Source: Ottelia alismoides
Taxonomy: Eukaryota > Streptophyta > Magnoliopsida > Alismatales > Hydrocharitaceae
NCBI GenBank assembly: GCA_037367405.1
Contig: JAZKJV010003260.1
Coordinates: 62,001-126,000, forward strand
Length of the DNA: 64,000 bases
Direction: 5' to 3'
Below the pieces are notes generated by a model. The model was not told where the DNA came from, made no database searches, and worked only from the letters and a program-made list of their open reading frames with translations. Both the position numbers and the translations under genes were made by a program. How positions within the stretch are numbered: position 1 is the first letter of the stretch; each line of letters opens with the position of its first letter. Below, in pieces: positions 34,791 to 48,200 of the stretch.

Positions 34791-36296
34791 GCACGGCTTA
34801 GTAGTATTTTTGTCTTTATTTTCGTTTTTGTTTTCGCGGTTTTTCCGGGCTCTTCGGAGTTTGCGGCTTTTCGCGGTTTTTGTATCTAGTTTCTTTTTGT
34901 TTTATTTTGTTTTATTTTGATTTTCTTTTATTTTTATTTTTGTTTTATATTGCGTGTTTATTTTATTTTTCATTTTTGCATATATACCCTGACTTGTATT
35001 TTCTTTTTCTTTTTCTTTTCATTTGATTATTCTTTTGGTCTGACCACTCTTATCTTCTTCTTGCGAGGGCCCGAGGACCGCGGGAGGCGACTTTCGAGGA
35101 GCCTGAGCAGCCGAGGAACTTGGAGGCGGCTTCTTTCTCTACGAAGCCGCAGGAGAGAGCGAGAGGGAGAGTTGAGTGGGTGAGGATAACTTAGGACTTT
35201 ATTTCATTTATTATTATTATTGTAATAATACAGGGACAGGACTTGGACACTTTTGGACTTGTGACCGTAGCGGATCTGTTTCGCCGAGCACCGGTGTGCT
35301 CGGGGGACCCATTAGGAACTCGCGGTTTTTCGCGGTTTTTACACGGCTTTCTTTTTCTTTCTTTCTGTCTTTTCCGGTTTTTCGCGGTTTTTGCTCGAGC
35401 CCCTAGATTTAGGACTTTCTGGTGATTGTGACGTAATTAAGTAGGATTCACACACCTTAATGGCATATCTGTTCCTATAGACCGTAATTGGACCTACTTA
35501 AAATAAATAATAAAAATAACCGACTCGCTAGCCTCCGTAGCCTACGTGCCGTAGCCCGTCCTGTAAAGCGCTTACTCCTACCCCCGATTTGTCGGGCAGG
35601 GGAGGGACGGGCCAAGACCGGACCCTTTGGCTTGGAGGTCGGTGACCGGTTAGACGGTTCTTCGCTAGAAGTTGCTCGTCTAGGACTCGGCTTCCCGCTG
35701 CATCATTTAGCTTAGTTTTATTTCTGTCTTTTATTTTATGCGCGGATCATATTGCATGTAGAGAGCTGGAGCAAGGTACGCATTTCTGACTTTGCATGCA
35801 TCATTGATTTCTCGTGCATCGGCTTTTTCGACTTCTCCCCCCTGTTTTTGACTTAATAATCAGGAGAATCGAAAAATTCGTTAGGCGTTTTGTTTGCGTT
35901 GAAAAATACCTAAAAAGTGAAACCATAAAATTGGGACTGCTAAGATTATTGACCTTAAAACTCACTCACCCTAAAAATTTTGTCTTGGGGAGAGCAACCC
36001 CCTCATTGCTTGGTTTGTATGCGCGAGAGAGTGACCCGCACACTAGGTAGAGCCCCCCGTTGCTAAACCCGACTGATTACCGACTCTTCCGTGCGGGCCA
36101 GTCGGTTGGGTTAGCGGCGGATATCCCAACAGGTCACGTAAGCGCTCTGATATCTTGAGTGTTCACCAAAATAAAATTGATAAGATAATTTGACCGAACT
36201 TTCACGGTCTTCAGCTCGCGTTGCGTTGGTGAACCGGGGGTTTGTTTTTAGATCATAATTTTTCCAGATCTCATCCGCCCTACTCGCCAGATCAAG
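34791..36296 (+). other. Athila-like leader with GCGGTTTTT repeats
   Basis: 1.5 kb between the primer-binding site and gag. It contains T-rich DNA and at least five copies of GCGGTTTTT (about 34837, 34876, 35322, 35331, 35380), often preceded by TTTTC. No open frame is convincing. It may hold packaging signals, which is inference. Confidence 0.6.
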
Positions 36297-39200
36297 ATGA
36301 TGGGTAGACGATCTCTTAGGCAGCCTCTGGTTGCACCGCTTTCGGGCGCGTCTACCTCATCATCTAGGTTGGCTCGCGAGAGCTCAGACCCGCTTTCCGA
36401 ACCCGAGTATGACTCCACCCTGTTCCCCCCTCGATCCCCTTTCTGATCTTCCTGAGAGACACGAGCCCGAGGAGAGATTGATACATTTGACAGCACCTGA
36501 GTTGGGCTCGTTTGATTTTGCAGACGTCGATATGGCCGGAGCAGGCAGTTCTGATGATCACTCCCGTCGACCAGAGCACATTGTACTAGACCAGGGAGCG
36601 ATCAACTCCACCCTGATCGCATCACTCGATACAGTCCAGCAGCAGCTCCGCGATCAGGGAGCATTCATGATAGAGATGAGGAGAGAGTTGGAGAGGCTCA
36701 GAGCAGAGAGAGACCAGCAGAGCGAGCCCGAGGAAATCCCGGATGCAGATGCACAGGCACGAGCCGCAGCAGCAGCAGCAGCAGCCGCGGCCGCCGCCGC
36801 AGCGGCAGCAGCCGCGGGAGGAGCAGGACCACCTAGACCGATGCGGGAGTTGCACAACCCCGGATCTACACTGATGCACCATTGGGTGGTGGTTCCAGCT
36901 ATAGTGGGGGACTTCAAGTTCCCCCCGAATACCTTGCAGATCCTTCCTCGGTTCCATGGACTTGCTACAGAGGAGCCCCACCTCCACCTCCAGGAGTTTT
37001 TGATGATATGCAGCACTGTCCACGACAGACATGTGGACCAGGACACGATCAGGATGATCGCTTTCCCCTTTTCACTGGCAGATAGAGCAGCCACCTGGCT
37101 GAAACATTTGGGGAGATTTGTCTACACCTGGGAGCAGCTCCGCACCGAGTACTTGAACAAGTACTATCCACTCGGGCGGACGAATGCAGCGAGGGCCCTG
37201 ATTAGCAACTTCTCCATGTTCCCCAACGAGCAGTTTCACGAGGCTTGGGAGAGGTTCAGAGAGCTCCTGGACAGATGCCCGCACCACGACATCACGAAGC
37301 CGAACCTAGTTCAGAGCTTCTTCAGCGGGTTGTCACCAGAGCTACAGGGCCTGGTGAATGCTTCTTGCGGCGGGTCCTACTTCGCCAAGGACCACGACCA
37401 GGTCTGGGCCATTTTTGAGGAGATGGCAGAGAACTACATGGTGATGTCCCAGACCCGGCTCTACACTCAGAAGACCCAGCCACATCAGCCAGGATCCGTG
37501 CAGTACCAGCGGATAGCACGGGTAGATGCAGGTCCATCCAGTTCGTCTGCAGCCGTAGCAGCACAGGCAGAGTCGTCAGCTGCAGACATGGGTATCATTA
37601 GCGAGAAGTTGGACCTCATGGAGCTGATCGAGAAGAAGCAGTGCCAGAGTATCACGCAGATGGAGCAGATGGCACAGGTCTTGAGCGACATGAAGACACA
37701 GCTCATGTGTCTCCAGGAGGCACATACGGCTTCTCAGCCCCGTCTTCAGTCGCGAGGCGACACCGGCAGCAGCAGCAGCTCGTCCCAGCGCTCCAGCACC
37801 CCCGTGCAGCCTAGACAGGTTCACCTTGTACAGGCGGAGCCGTACCAGCAGCCGCAGCCCACCTACCAGTCTCCACCATCTCCAGAGATGCAGATGGTGG
37901 TCTACCAGCCGGACCAGCCTCTGGCAGTACTCCCGCCAGCCCCCTTCGATGCCGAGCCGTTGATGGATGTCAACGGGATTTGGTACGACCGTCCCCAGCC
38001 TGGGATCCGACGAGACCATCCCGAATTCAGGTGGGGGAGTGGTGGTGCCCAGCCCCAGCAGCAGCCGTCAGGACAGGGAGGGCAGTACTCCCATCAGAGA
38101 AACCAGCACCAGCCGCAGCAGCAGCCCCCAGTGTATCAACAGCAGTCATCCTACGGTCCGCGTCCCTATCAGCAGCAGGGACAGTCTTGGAGACGTGAGC
38201 AGCAGGCTCACCAGGGATATCAGCAGCACCCTCCATCCTACCCCTCTTACCCACCACAACAGTTCCAGCAGCCTCACCCACAGAGAGGCCACCCGTCGGG
38301 TTCCCACGAGAGCCCCGCCTTGGATGACATCGCCCGCCTCCTCACGGACCAGCAGGCCACATTCAGACGGGAGATGGACGAGTTCCGCCAGGAGATGCGG
38401 GACCTGGTGAGAGGGAAGGCCGCCATACCAGCCCAGATAGAGCCCAATCCGAACAGCCTCAAGAGGAAATCTGAGCAGGTAGTACAAACTGAGTTAGCCA
38501 CTCCTAGTGACCCATTTGATGATACTTCTTCGGATCTATTTGATACTGATTTTGTCACACTTAGGAGCGGTAGGACCCCAGCAGGCGGCGGCGCCTCATC
38601 TGAGCACCATCCCGAGGCGCCACAGGAGGAGGAGGAGAGCGGTACTGAGGCCGCTCCAGACTATGACGGTGGTACTGAGGCCACCAAGGATGCTGATCCC
38701 ACCGACGGCACTGAGGCCGCCGCTTCACCAGATCTAGGAGGTGGTACTGATGCCACCCATTCAGCCGATCCAGCCAGCGGTACTGATGCCGCACGACGTC
38801 TACCAGCAGCAGCAGCAGAGCAGCCAGCCCGTGGTGGTACTGAGGCCATCGGTGTTTGTAGAGAGAGTGATGTTGTTTTTCCTCGTGTTCATGTATCTCG
38901 GAACTCTACTATGAATAAAGGAAAAGGTTTACTTTCTTCTGGTCCCACTGTGGTGCATGATGTATGTGTGGATCCGGTCCTTGAACCGTATAGACCTTTT
39001 CCTAGTCCTTCATCTGAGAAGGACCCAGTGATCCCCTTCCCTAGAGCCCTTCAGATGGGGAAGGGGAAGAAAACAGAAAATCCCAAAAAGAGAGAGCTTG
39101 AGGAGTTCAGCCAGAGCATGATTGACCGATTCCACATTCAGCTGACCCTTCAGGAGGCTTTGCAGCACATCCCCCTTCTCCAGCGATCTTTGAGAGAGAG

Positions 39201-39756
39201 GACTACAGTTAGGAGGAGGAGGAGGAACCACACTTCAGAGATACATGTGCTGACCAAAGCCACGTGCTTTGCGATCCAGAACCGACTGCCAGCCAAGAGG
39301 CCAGATTCAGGGGCCCCGTATGTCAGATGCCAGATCAGTGAGCAGTGGTTCGACCGTACTCTTCTAGATAGCGGATCGTCGATTAACCTTCTTCCGGCAG
39401 CCCTTCTCGACCGCTTCGAGTTGGGCATTCTTCGACAGAGCAGGACAGTCCTTCAGTTCGCTGATCGATCTTTCAAGAGGCCGAAGGGGTTATTACGAGA
39501 CGTTATCGTCACTATTCAGGGCCTGCAATTCCCCGTGGACTTCGTAGTGTTGGACATTGAGATCCCTGAATCAGTGGCCGATACCCCCATCATCCTTGGT
39601 CGTCCGTTCTTGGCCACAGCCAAGGCGGTGACTGATCATGATAGCGGGAAGGTGTACTTTCGCGTCCAGGGCGAGAGTATACAAATAGAGACAGTCGAGG
39701 ACTATAGAGCCAGATTCAGATCCGCTCAGATGCGAGTACAGACTCAGAGCAGCTGA
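36297..39756 (+). pseudogene. Athila-like gag and protease
   Basis: One long frame covers 36331-39756 (1141 codons). The true start is probably the ATG at 36297 (MMGRRSLRQPLVAP), in another phase, with a frame change in the C-run near 36420-36427. Residues of the long frame: an alanine run (about 147-166), the gag domain (about 180-380; WLKHLGRFVYTWEQLRTEYL), a glutamine/proline-rich region (about 490-690) with no zinc knuckle seen, a GTEA/GTDA repeat region (about 770-850), and an aspartic protease with LLDSGSSINLLP (Asp at residue 1013) and IILGRPFLAT. The reading frame stops with TGA at 39754-39756. Confidence 0.93.
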
Positions 39757-39794
39757 CAGACGCAGAGCCAGACATCCACCAGGACTGTGATTTT

Positions 39795-42700
39795 GTGATC
39801 ACAGATGATGAGGCAGCTTGGGCAGACTTTGAGACACAGACCACCCTCTCACTTTCAGACACAGTTGATGCAGAGATGGTAGCAGAGGAGAGTCTGGAGA
39901 GCACAGACCTGGTTCAGGATACCATTGCGGCAGCAGAGCTGGTCCTCGATCGCAGCACGATGTTTGGTGATGGTGGTGCTGAGGCCATCTTGTTTTCCGG
40001 TGGTACTGATGCCACCACTTCTGATACAGATCCCTCGGATTCAGAGTCTGATTGGGCCGATTGCTATGATCAAATGCCAGACCTGAGTCCATCTGAGCCT
40101 ATTGATGAGGAGGAGGTAGATGCAGAGCAGAGCAGAGACAGTGCAGTAGAGCAGCCTTCTCCCGATCCAGTTTGCGAGAGTACACTTTCACTCTCCCAGG
40201 CAGATTTGGCCGACCTTGCAGCTTTCACTCAGTTTCTTTTCACAGCCAGATTTGCCGGCACCCAGCATTCCAGAGCTGAAGCCGCTCCCTACTTCGCTGA
40301 AGTATCGATTCCTTGCGGGCGAGCCAGAGATGTACCCAGTCATCATCTCCGCCGAGTTGACTGGAGAGCAGGAATCCCGTTTGATGGGGGTTCTTGAAAA
40401 GAACCGCAAGGCGATCGGATGGAGCGTAGCAGATCTCCATGGGATTAGTCCATCAGTGTGCTCCCACCATATCTATCTCGAGGAAGGGGCGAAGCCGTCG
40501 CGTGAGTTCCAGCGGCGTCTGAACCCCAACCTGACGGAGGTTGTGATGAAGGAAATATCAAAGTGGTGGGGAGCAGGTTTTATTTATCCCATTTCTGACT
40601 CCAAGTGGGTCAGCCCCTTGCATGTGGTGCCCAAGAAGACGGGCATCACGACTGTGATCAGTGAGTCGGGAGAGGAGATCGCTACACGAGTACCCACCTC
40701 TTGGAGGGTTTGTGTTGACTACAGGAGACTCAACCAAGCCACCAAGAAGGACCATTTCCCCCCTGCCTTTTATTGACCAGATCATTGAGAGACTGGCAGG
40801 GAAGAGCCATTATTGCTTCCGGGGTGGGTACTCGGGCTACAACCAAGTGGCCATCGCTCCTGAGGACCAGGAGAAGACCACCTTTACCTGTCCTTTCGGC
40901 ACATACGCTTTTCGACGCATGCCATTTGGGCTATGCAACGCCCCTGCGACTTTTTAGAGGTGCATGCTGTCGATCTTCTCGGACATGGTAGGGGAGTGCC
41001 TAGAGGTCTTCATGGACGATTTCTCGATCTACGGCGACGGATTTGATTCTTGTCTTGACTGCCTAGATCGAGTACTCCAGCGATGTATTGAGTATCACTT
41101 GGTGCTATCTTGGGAGAAGAGTCACTTCATGGTGACTCAAGGGACGGTGCTCGGCCACATCATCTCCAACAGGGGCATGGAGGTTGATCCGGCCAAGGTT
41201 GATGTCATTAGGAAACTCACACCGCCGTCCAATTTGAGGCAGCTATGGTCATTTCTAGGGCACGTTGGATTTTATCAGAGATTCATTCAGGATTTTAGCA
41301 GGATCGCCCGACCGTTGACTGACCTCTTGACGAAAGACACCGAGTTCCTTTTCGATGACAAGTGTCTTTCGTTGTTTGCTACTCTCCAGCAGTGCGTGAT
41401 TGAGGCTCCTGTTCTCCAGCCGCCTGATTGGTCTCTCCCATTCGAGATCATGACGGACGCCTCCGATTTTGCCGTAGGGGCAGTGCTGGGACAGAGGAGG
41501 GATGGAGTACCATTTGCTATACACTACGCTAGCCGCACATTGGATTCCGCCCAGCGGAATTACACGGTCACAGAGAAGGAGATGCTAGCTGTAGTGTTTG
41601 CCCTGGATAAGTTCAGATCATATATCATCGGATCTAGAGTGACTTTGTTTACAGATCACACCGCCATCAGGTACCTCATGGCAAAGAAGAATGCCAAGGC
41701 CAGACTGACTAGATGGATCCTTCTACTCCAGGAGTTCGACATTGAGATTAAGGATAAGCCTGGAGTCAAGAATGTGGTGGCGGATCATCTCTCCCGATTA
41801 GAGCAGCCTGAGGAGTCTGAGCAGATTGATCCTATTAGAGATACCTTCCCAGATGAGGCGATCCTTGCTATCGCCTCACTCCCATGGTACGCCGATATTG
41901 TGAACTTTCTCGTTGCTGGGAAAGTACCACAAGATTGGCCCAGGCAGAGGCTTGAGACCTTTCTAGCAAAGGCCAAGTCTTACCATTGGGAGGGTCCCAT
42001 CCTTTACCACGAGGGAGGGGATAGCGTCTGGCGTCGGTGTATTCCTCAGGAGGAACACCATAGCGTCCTCACTTACTGCCACAAGCTTGAGGCAGGAGGA
42101 CATCATTCTGGGAGGAGAACGACACAGAAAGTGCTCCAATCCGGCTTGTGGTGGCCTACCCTCTTCAAGGAAATGAGTTCGTGAAGAGGTGTACTGACTG
42201 TCAGAGGATGGGCACTTGTGGACAGCGTGATATGATGCCGATGCAGCCCATTCACTTCTGTGAGGTTTTTGACGCATGGGGCATCGATTTCATGGGTCCA
42301 TTCCCTAAGAGTCAGGGATTTGAGTACATTCTGTTGGCCGTTGATTATGTGAGTCGTTGGGTGGAGGCTATCCCCGCCCGAGCCGCTGATGCGAGGACAG
42401 TTTGCAGATTTTTGAGGAAGCACATCATCACGCGGTTCGGGGTTCCACGAGTTCTTATTTCTGATGGGGGATCTCACTTTATCAACGACCAGGTGAAGGC
42501 ACTTGCTAGCGAGTTCAGCATAGATCATCGTGTCGCTACACCGTACCATCCACAGACGAATGGTCTAGCCGAAGTGTCGAATAGGGAGATCAAGACTATT
42601 CTGCAGAAAGTCGTCCGCCCTGACCGAAAGGATTGGTCACAGCTTTTGGACTCGGTCTTGTGGGAATATAGGACGTCTTTCAAGACACCTTTGGGCACAT

Positions 42701-43161
42701 CTCCCTTTCACCTCGTATATGGCAAGCCATGCCATTTACCTGTTGAGCTGAGGCACATGTCACTTTGGGCAGTTACAGACATACTTATGGATTCAGATGG
42801 TATAGGAGACCAGAGGAGGGCAGAGCTAGCTGCCCTGGAGGAGCTTAGAGATGCAGCTTTCTCAAGCAGCCTACATTATAAGGAGAAAGTCAAGGAGTGG
42901 CATGATTCTCACATCAGCCACAAACATTTTGAGATTGGACAGAGAGTATGGATGTTTGATGCGAGGCTTAGATTATTTCCAGGGAAGCTACAGAGCAAAT
43001 GGAAAGGACCTTATCTGGTTCGGAAGGTACACGACAACGGTAGCATCGATATATCTGAGTTGTCTTCTGAGAGTACCTTCCGAGTGAACGGCCAGCGGCT
43101 CAAGCCATTTCTAGATCATGAGTCGCGGGTCGTTGATATTGCCCCCATTCATTTTGCGTGA
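39795..43161 (+). pseudogene. Athila-like pol: RT, RNase H, integrase, broken in several frames
   Basis: An acidic spacer (39795-40255) with more GTDA-type repeats leads to RT in a second frame (40216-40776; WRVCVDYRRLNQATKKDHFP). A frame change in the C-run near 40757 is followed by RMPFGLCNAPATF and a TAG stop at 40955-40957 where glutamine is usual. The frame 40964-42184 carries the catalytic FMDDFSIYG, RNase H ([23 protein letters not shown]) and the integrase zinc finger start. A frame change near 42175 leads to 42148-43161 with CTDCQRMG, the catalytic [15 protein letters not shown] and [11 protein letters not shown] (the D, D, E triad). All catalytic residues seem present, but no single protein can be made. 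Confidence 0.93.
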
Positions 43162-45233
43162 GATGTGGTCTTTGACTCACATCTAATGCATCTCACGCCT
43201 GAGTTTCACTGATCTTCCGCTGTATATAGATCCAGATGTCCATATCATCACATTCTTTAATCCCACATCCCTTTCTTCATCTTGTGATTATGCTATACTT
43301 AGGGTGCACTTTACCCTAAGTATAGGGGGAATGTGAGACCCTTCGGGTATTTCTTTTGTTTCTGTCTACCCCTGTTTTGCTGCCTATACTTAGGGGCATT
43401 TCACCCTAAGTATAGGGGGGATAGACCCTGTACATTCTCCACTCGGTTTTCCCTTCGTGTACAGCCTCCTATACTTAGGATTACTTGATCCTAAGTATAG
43501 GGGGAAGACCCGAGATCCTCTTCACTTTTTATTCTCCTTTTGTATAACCTTCCTTTTCACTTCCCTATACATAGGACGAGTTATGTCTTCTTCATCGCTC
43601 TTGACTCTGAGGACATCGTTCGAGCTAAGTATAGGGGGGTGTGTATATATTTCATATATACTTTAGCCATAACTCGTACTTTGTGTGAGTGTGTTAATAA
43701 ATAAAAATGGCTAAAAACCACAAAAATTAAAAATTTTCATGTACATAATCTTCTTTTATTTGCACATACATAGCTAGTGTACAAATTATTTTTGTAAAAA
43801 TGATTTCAAAAATCTTTTGTGTAAAGCTTGTGTAAATATTTTTGTATCAAAATTATGTATATAGTACAAAATTTTTCCAAAATGTTTTGAAAATCAAAAG
43901 TTTGCAAAAATCTCGTGTAAATGTGTGTAAATATCTTTTTGCAAAACTTGCACTTCATGCCATCATCATTCATGATTTCAAAACATTTTTCAAAAATTTT
44001 GCATGATTGTAAAATTTGTGTAAATATGCATCTTTTTATACATATGTATATAGTTTTTCTTGGATGATAGTTGACATTTAAACTAGCCTGGAATCAAATT
44101 GAGAAATGGAGCTTGATTAAGATCTTAATCCACCTAATTCTAAGAGGAACCTTATAGGGCTTAGGGTTAAGGCTTTTCAGGTCCATGGTGACTTAATTCT
44201 TTGAGTCCACTAGGCTATGATCACATGTCATCTCAATGAGCCTAAGTAGAGCACTTAACAACAACACATGACTCATATAGATTATGGCTTTACTTGGACA
44301 ACCGCACTATGCACCGAGCTCTCTACGGATGAGGTGGTGAGGAGGCAGTCTTCCTTGACTTGGGGTAGCATATGAGGGTAGTACTTCTAGGCAGAACCTC
44401 TCTTCTTCTTATAGTGAAGGAAGTGCGTCTCAACTTGGTCTGGTTGCCATGAGGTCTAACGACGGGAGTTGTGGGTTGCAATAAAGCTTCAAAAGAGGGA
44501 TAGTCTACTGGCTTAAGAGGAAAAACTCCTTGTATATATGCTTGCACATGTATATGTTGTATAGATGCACTCGGAAAAAAAAATGTGCAAAAAGAAAAGA
44601 ACTCCAAAAAAGTGGTGGGTCTGAGAGAAAATGATAATCCCACCGGAGTATGTATATAAGTGCAATAAGCAAAGCTTGGTTTCATGATCCACCTGTTGTA
44701 GCTTGCAGCAGGGAGACTTGGCTACACTGGTCAAGCTCCCAAGGGTACTTGGCTACACTGGCCTTGACCCCATTCTCTTCTTTCCCCTCTTCTTGAGCCG
44801 GTTGTACTTGAACTTAGAAGGGAATACCCCGCTCCTCGAGGAAAGAGTGGCCAGATTGAGGTCATAGAGTTACCTTGTTGGGGAGGGTTGTCAAGTTGCC
44901 ATTTCTGAGGTGGAGAGCTTAGACCTCACGTTCACAGGACAAGAAAAGATTCACGGTCTTCAGGGTTTGTGGTTGATGACTTGTTCTGATCTGGAGTAGC
45001 ATTGAGGAGTCTTGGTTATAGATTGGTGGAACTTAGAGGCTGTTAGGTTTTAAGCTTAAGTCTAAATAAGGTTCCGACACATTAATAATCCAAAGATCTG
45101 ATTGAGCTCCATACCTCAATTTAATGAAGGCAAGTTTAATAATCAACCTTGATCCATGTACATTCTCTTTTTCTTTTTCTTTCTTCTGTTTCACTTCTTT
45201 TTCAAATAAGTGTTTGCTAAGGGACTAGCAAAG
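43162..45233 (+). other. Athila-like 3' non-coding region
   Basis: 2.1 kb between integrase and the polypurine tract, where some relatives carry an envelope-like gene. No such frame is seen. It contains the hairpin/PPT-like repeats (listed separately), then AT-rich DNA and scattered short frames without recognisable motifs. Confidence 0.7.
43293..43641 (+). repeat. Four hairpins ending in PPT-like AAGTATAGGGGG
   Basis: The palindromic pair CTATACTTAGG ... CCTAAGTATAG occurs at 43293-43325, 43384-43415 and 43469-43500, and a degenerate version (CCTATACATAGG ... GCTAAGTATAG) at 43565-43636. Each right arm runs into GGGG or GGGGGG, making a copy of the real polypurine tract that precedes the 3' LTR. 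Loops in the first three are about 8-9 bases. Confidence 0.9.
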
Positions 45234-45248
45234 TATAGTATAGGGGGG
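45234..45248 (+). promoter_or_regulatory. Polypurine tract of the Athila-like element
   Basis: GTATAGTATAGGGGGG lies directly before the TG of the 3' LTR, the expected site of plus-strand priming. Confidence 0.85.
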
Positions 45249-48200
45249 TGATGAATACCCATTCATCACTCTTTATTCTTATATTTTAGCTACAAAAACC
45301 TATGCAAATGCATATAGATACTTGTAAATAGGAATAATTAGCAAAAGCATGCATGTTTGTAAATACCTATAATTAGCATGTTTTTGTGCAAAAATAAAAG
45401 AATAAAGATGAAAAAGAAAAAAAGGGAAATATTTAGAATAAATATTGAGCAACCTAATCAAGGGAGGGCTCAGCATGGGCCTGACCGCATAAAAGCAAAG
45501 TAGAGGGAGATAGGGGCTCATGTGTAAATATTTGTAAATAAATAAAATTATATTTTCCTCACCCAAAAATATGCTTGTATATATTGTGTATATATTTAGA
45601 AACTATTAAAAACCAAATAAAAATTTAAAAATCAAAAAGACCAAAAAGATCCCTTCACCATGTACATATAACACCTTCCTTATTTATTTAACCTTATAAA
45701 TAAATAAAATTATTTATTTTCTAAACTTTTTGTAAATACTCTATGCTATATATTGTAAATAAAATAAATAAAAAGAAACAAAACAAAAATCAAATAAAAA
45801 TAACAAAAATTAAAATTACAAAAATATCTTGTACATATGCCATGTATATAGTTGTACATAACTAATTATTTCCTCTATGTATATAAATAATAAAAATAAA
45901 ATAAAAATAGCCTTTTATTCCTCATTTTATTCTATAAATAAATAAAATATAAAATAGGAATAAAAATGTATAAAAATAACTAATCAAAAATCAAAATAAA
46001 AAAAACCATATATTGTATATATACCTATGTATAGCTATACTATGTAAATACCTTATCTTTATTTTGAAAAATTAATTAAAAATCACAAAAAAATAGAAAA
46101 AAATAAATTAAAAATATTTCATGTTTGAAGTTTTTGAAAATTCGGTCATTTCATGGCCCAAAAAATCAAACAAAAGTTCAAAGCTTGGCGGGCTCTGATT
46201 GGTCCACGGGGGATTGTTGACCCCCGGTCAACTCCCCCCCCAAGACCACCAGAGCCGGGTCTGGTTCGCGGACCCATCTTCTCCCATTTATTCCAACCAG
46301 ACCCGATCACCATTTAGAATAATCCAGGGTCCTAATCACTCCCCAGGTATCCGGGAATCTCGCCCGACAGTGATCCTAGGGATCCGTGCTCAATCGAGCC
46401 GGACCCGAGCCCTTCTTCCCGGACCTGCACCCATATAAAGTCTGAGCTCCGCCGCATTCCATTTCGATCTTTGGCTATCCACCCTTCGTCCCGTGACCTC
46501 CATAGCAATCCCTGAGGTGACAGCTCGCGATTGCCCTTGTAGCAGTGAGGAGGGGGTGGCCGGACCACTGATCCGGCGACTTTGCGCCGCCGTGCTCCGC
46601 CCCGTGCAGGAGCTCGAGCCTCAGGCCTTGGCGACCTTCGAGGCAACGACCAGGAGCTGCCTAAGCTTCAGCACAGCCTTCCACTCCACCCAGGTAGCCT
46701 TCTAGCTCGCCTACTTCGTTTAATTTTTAGTTTCCCCCAAATCGTAGTTCCGCCGCGTTCCTTTGATTCCGACCATATCGCGTATCTTCTCGATCATCGG
46801 GACACACTGTCACCTTCGCCATCCCTCGACGCACCTTCTTCGCCCATTCGTTCAACCCAGCTCGCACAGGAGCTGGGGTTCGAGCTCCACCATCCTCCGC
46901 TCGCCGGAGCTCGCTCGCCCCGACCCACAGTTCACCTTCACGCCGCTTCATCGGGTCGAGGCACTTTGCCCTCGACCCGCGAAGCTTCTGGGTTATTTTG
47001 CAGGTCAAGAGGAGGCCATCTGAGGCCCCCTCACATCCAGGCCAGGAGCTTATCTCCGTCGACCTCGCCGGAGCCCCTCCAGGGCTCGGCTGGGCCATCG
47101 GAGGCCACCACCAGCTGCGGGACTCCAGTGCGGACCTGCTCCGATCTTCAGAGGCAGCTGAGGAGGACCACAGCACGCGCACGAGGCCGGCGAACCTCGC
47201 CGGCCATCTGTTCTTCGAAGGTCTTCCACCACCGTCCGATCGCCCTCCGCTCCAGTTTCCATCGTGGCCGTCCATTCATCGAGGAGCAGACACCGTTGAT
47301 CATTTCGAGGGTCGATCCGGACCGTTAGCTCAGAGGAGAGAGGCACCAGCACCTGAATCGTCCGATCTTCCACGTGGCCCCCTCTGAGCCGTCGATCAGG
47401 CTCACGTGCGGACGAAGAGAAGCGCCAGCCATCCGAGACCGTCAGATCAGCTACGTGGCGCTCATCCAGCCGTCGACATAATAAAGGGGTAAATTACCTT
47501 AGGCCCCCTCTTAGTTTCTGTTTTACGTGTCAGTCCTGTAAATATTTTAGGAGTTTTATTTACGTAGGGTAAATTGCACATTGGACCTCGTGCTTTTTAG
47601 TATTTGCATTTATGCCCCTGTATGTTTGAGCCACGTGCGTCGTCACGTGTATACCTGGTGTATTTGCAATATTAGTCCTGTAGTTCTGGGTGTTTTGTTA
47701 ATGAATGAAAACTTTTTAGGAATTGCATATCTACCCCTGTGAATGTTTTAATTGCACATGTGCGTGTATTGTAGGGTAAATTGCATCTGGGGTCCCTGGA
47801 CTTTTGGTACGTGTTACCAAATAGTCCCCGGACCTTAGTTTCTTTACAAAAAAGTCCCTGAGTGCCCCAGGCACGCGCCACGTGCGTGACTTGCTGGGAA
47901 AATTGCACCTGGACCCCTAGATCTTCGGGTATTTGCACTTAAGTCCCTGTGCACAGTGCCCCCTTTTGATTTTTGAATAAAATATCAAATTACCTCCAAA
48001 TTCGATGAAAATTTGATATATGGCTCCTGCCATGTTGTAGGATTTTTGAGAATTTTTGAGGACATTTTTGATTTTATTTGTTATTTTTAAAAATTCAAAA
48101 ACATCTATTTTAGCTACTGTTTAGAATTAAAAATCCCAAAAAAATATAAAAACACCCCCAAAAATTCTAAAAAAATTAGTGACTGTTCGTTGTGTGTTTC

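Noticed and set aside
43293..43641. Repeat-spacer pattern considered as a CRISPR-like array
   Set aside because: Only four irregular palindromic pairs with unequal spacing inside a retrotransposon.
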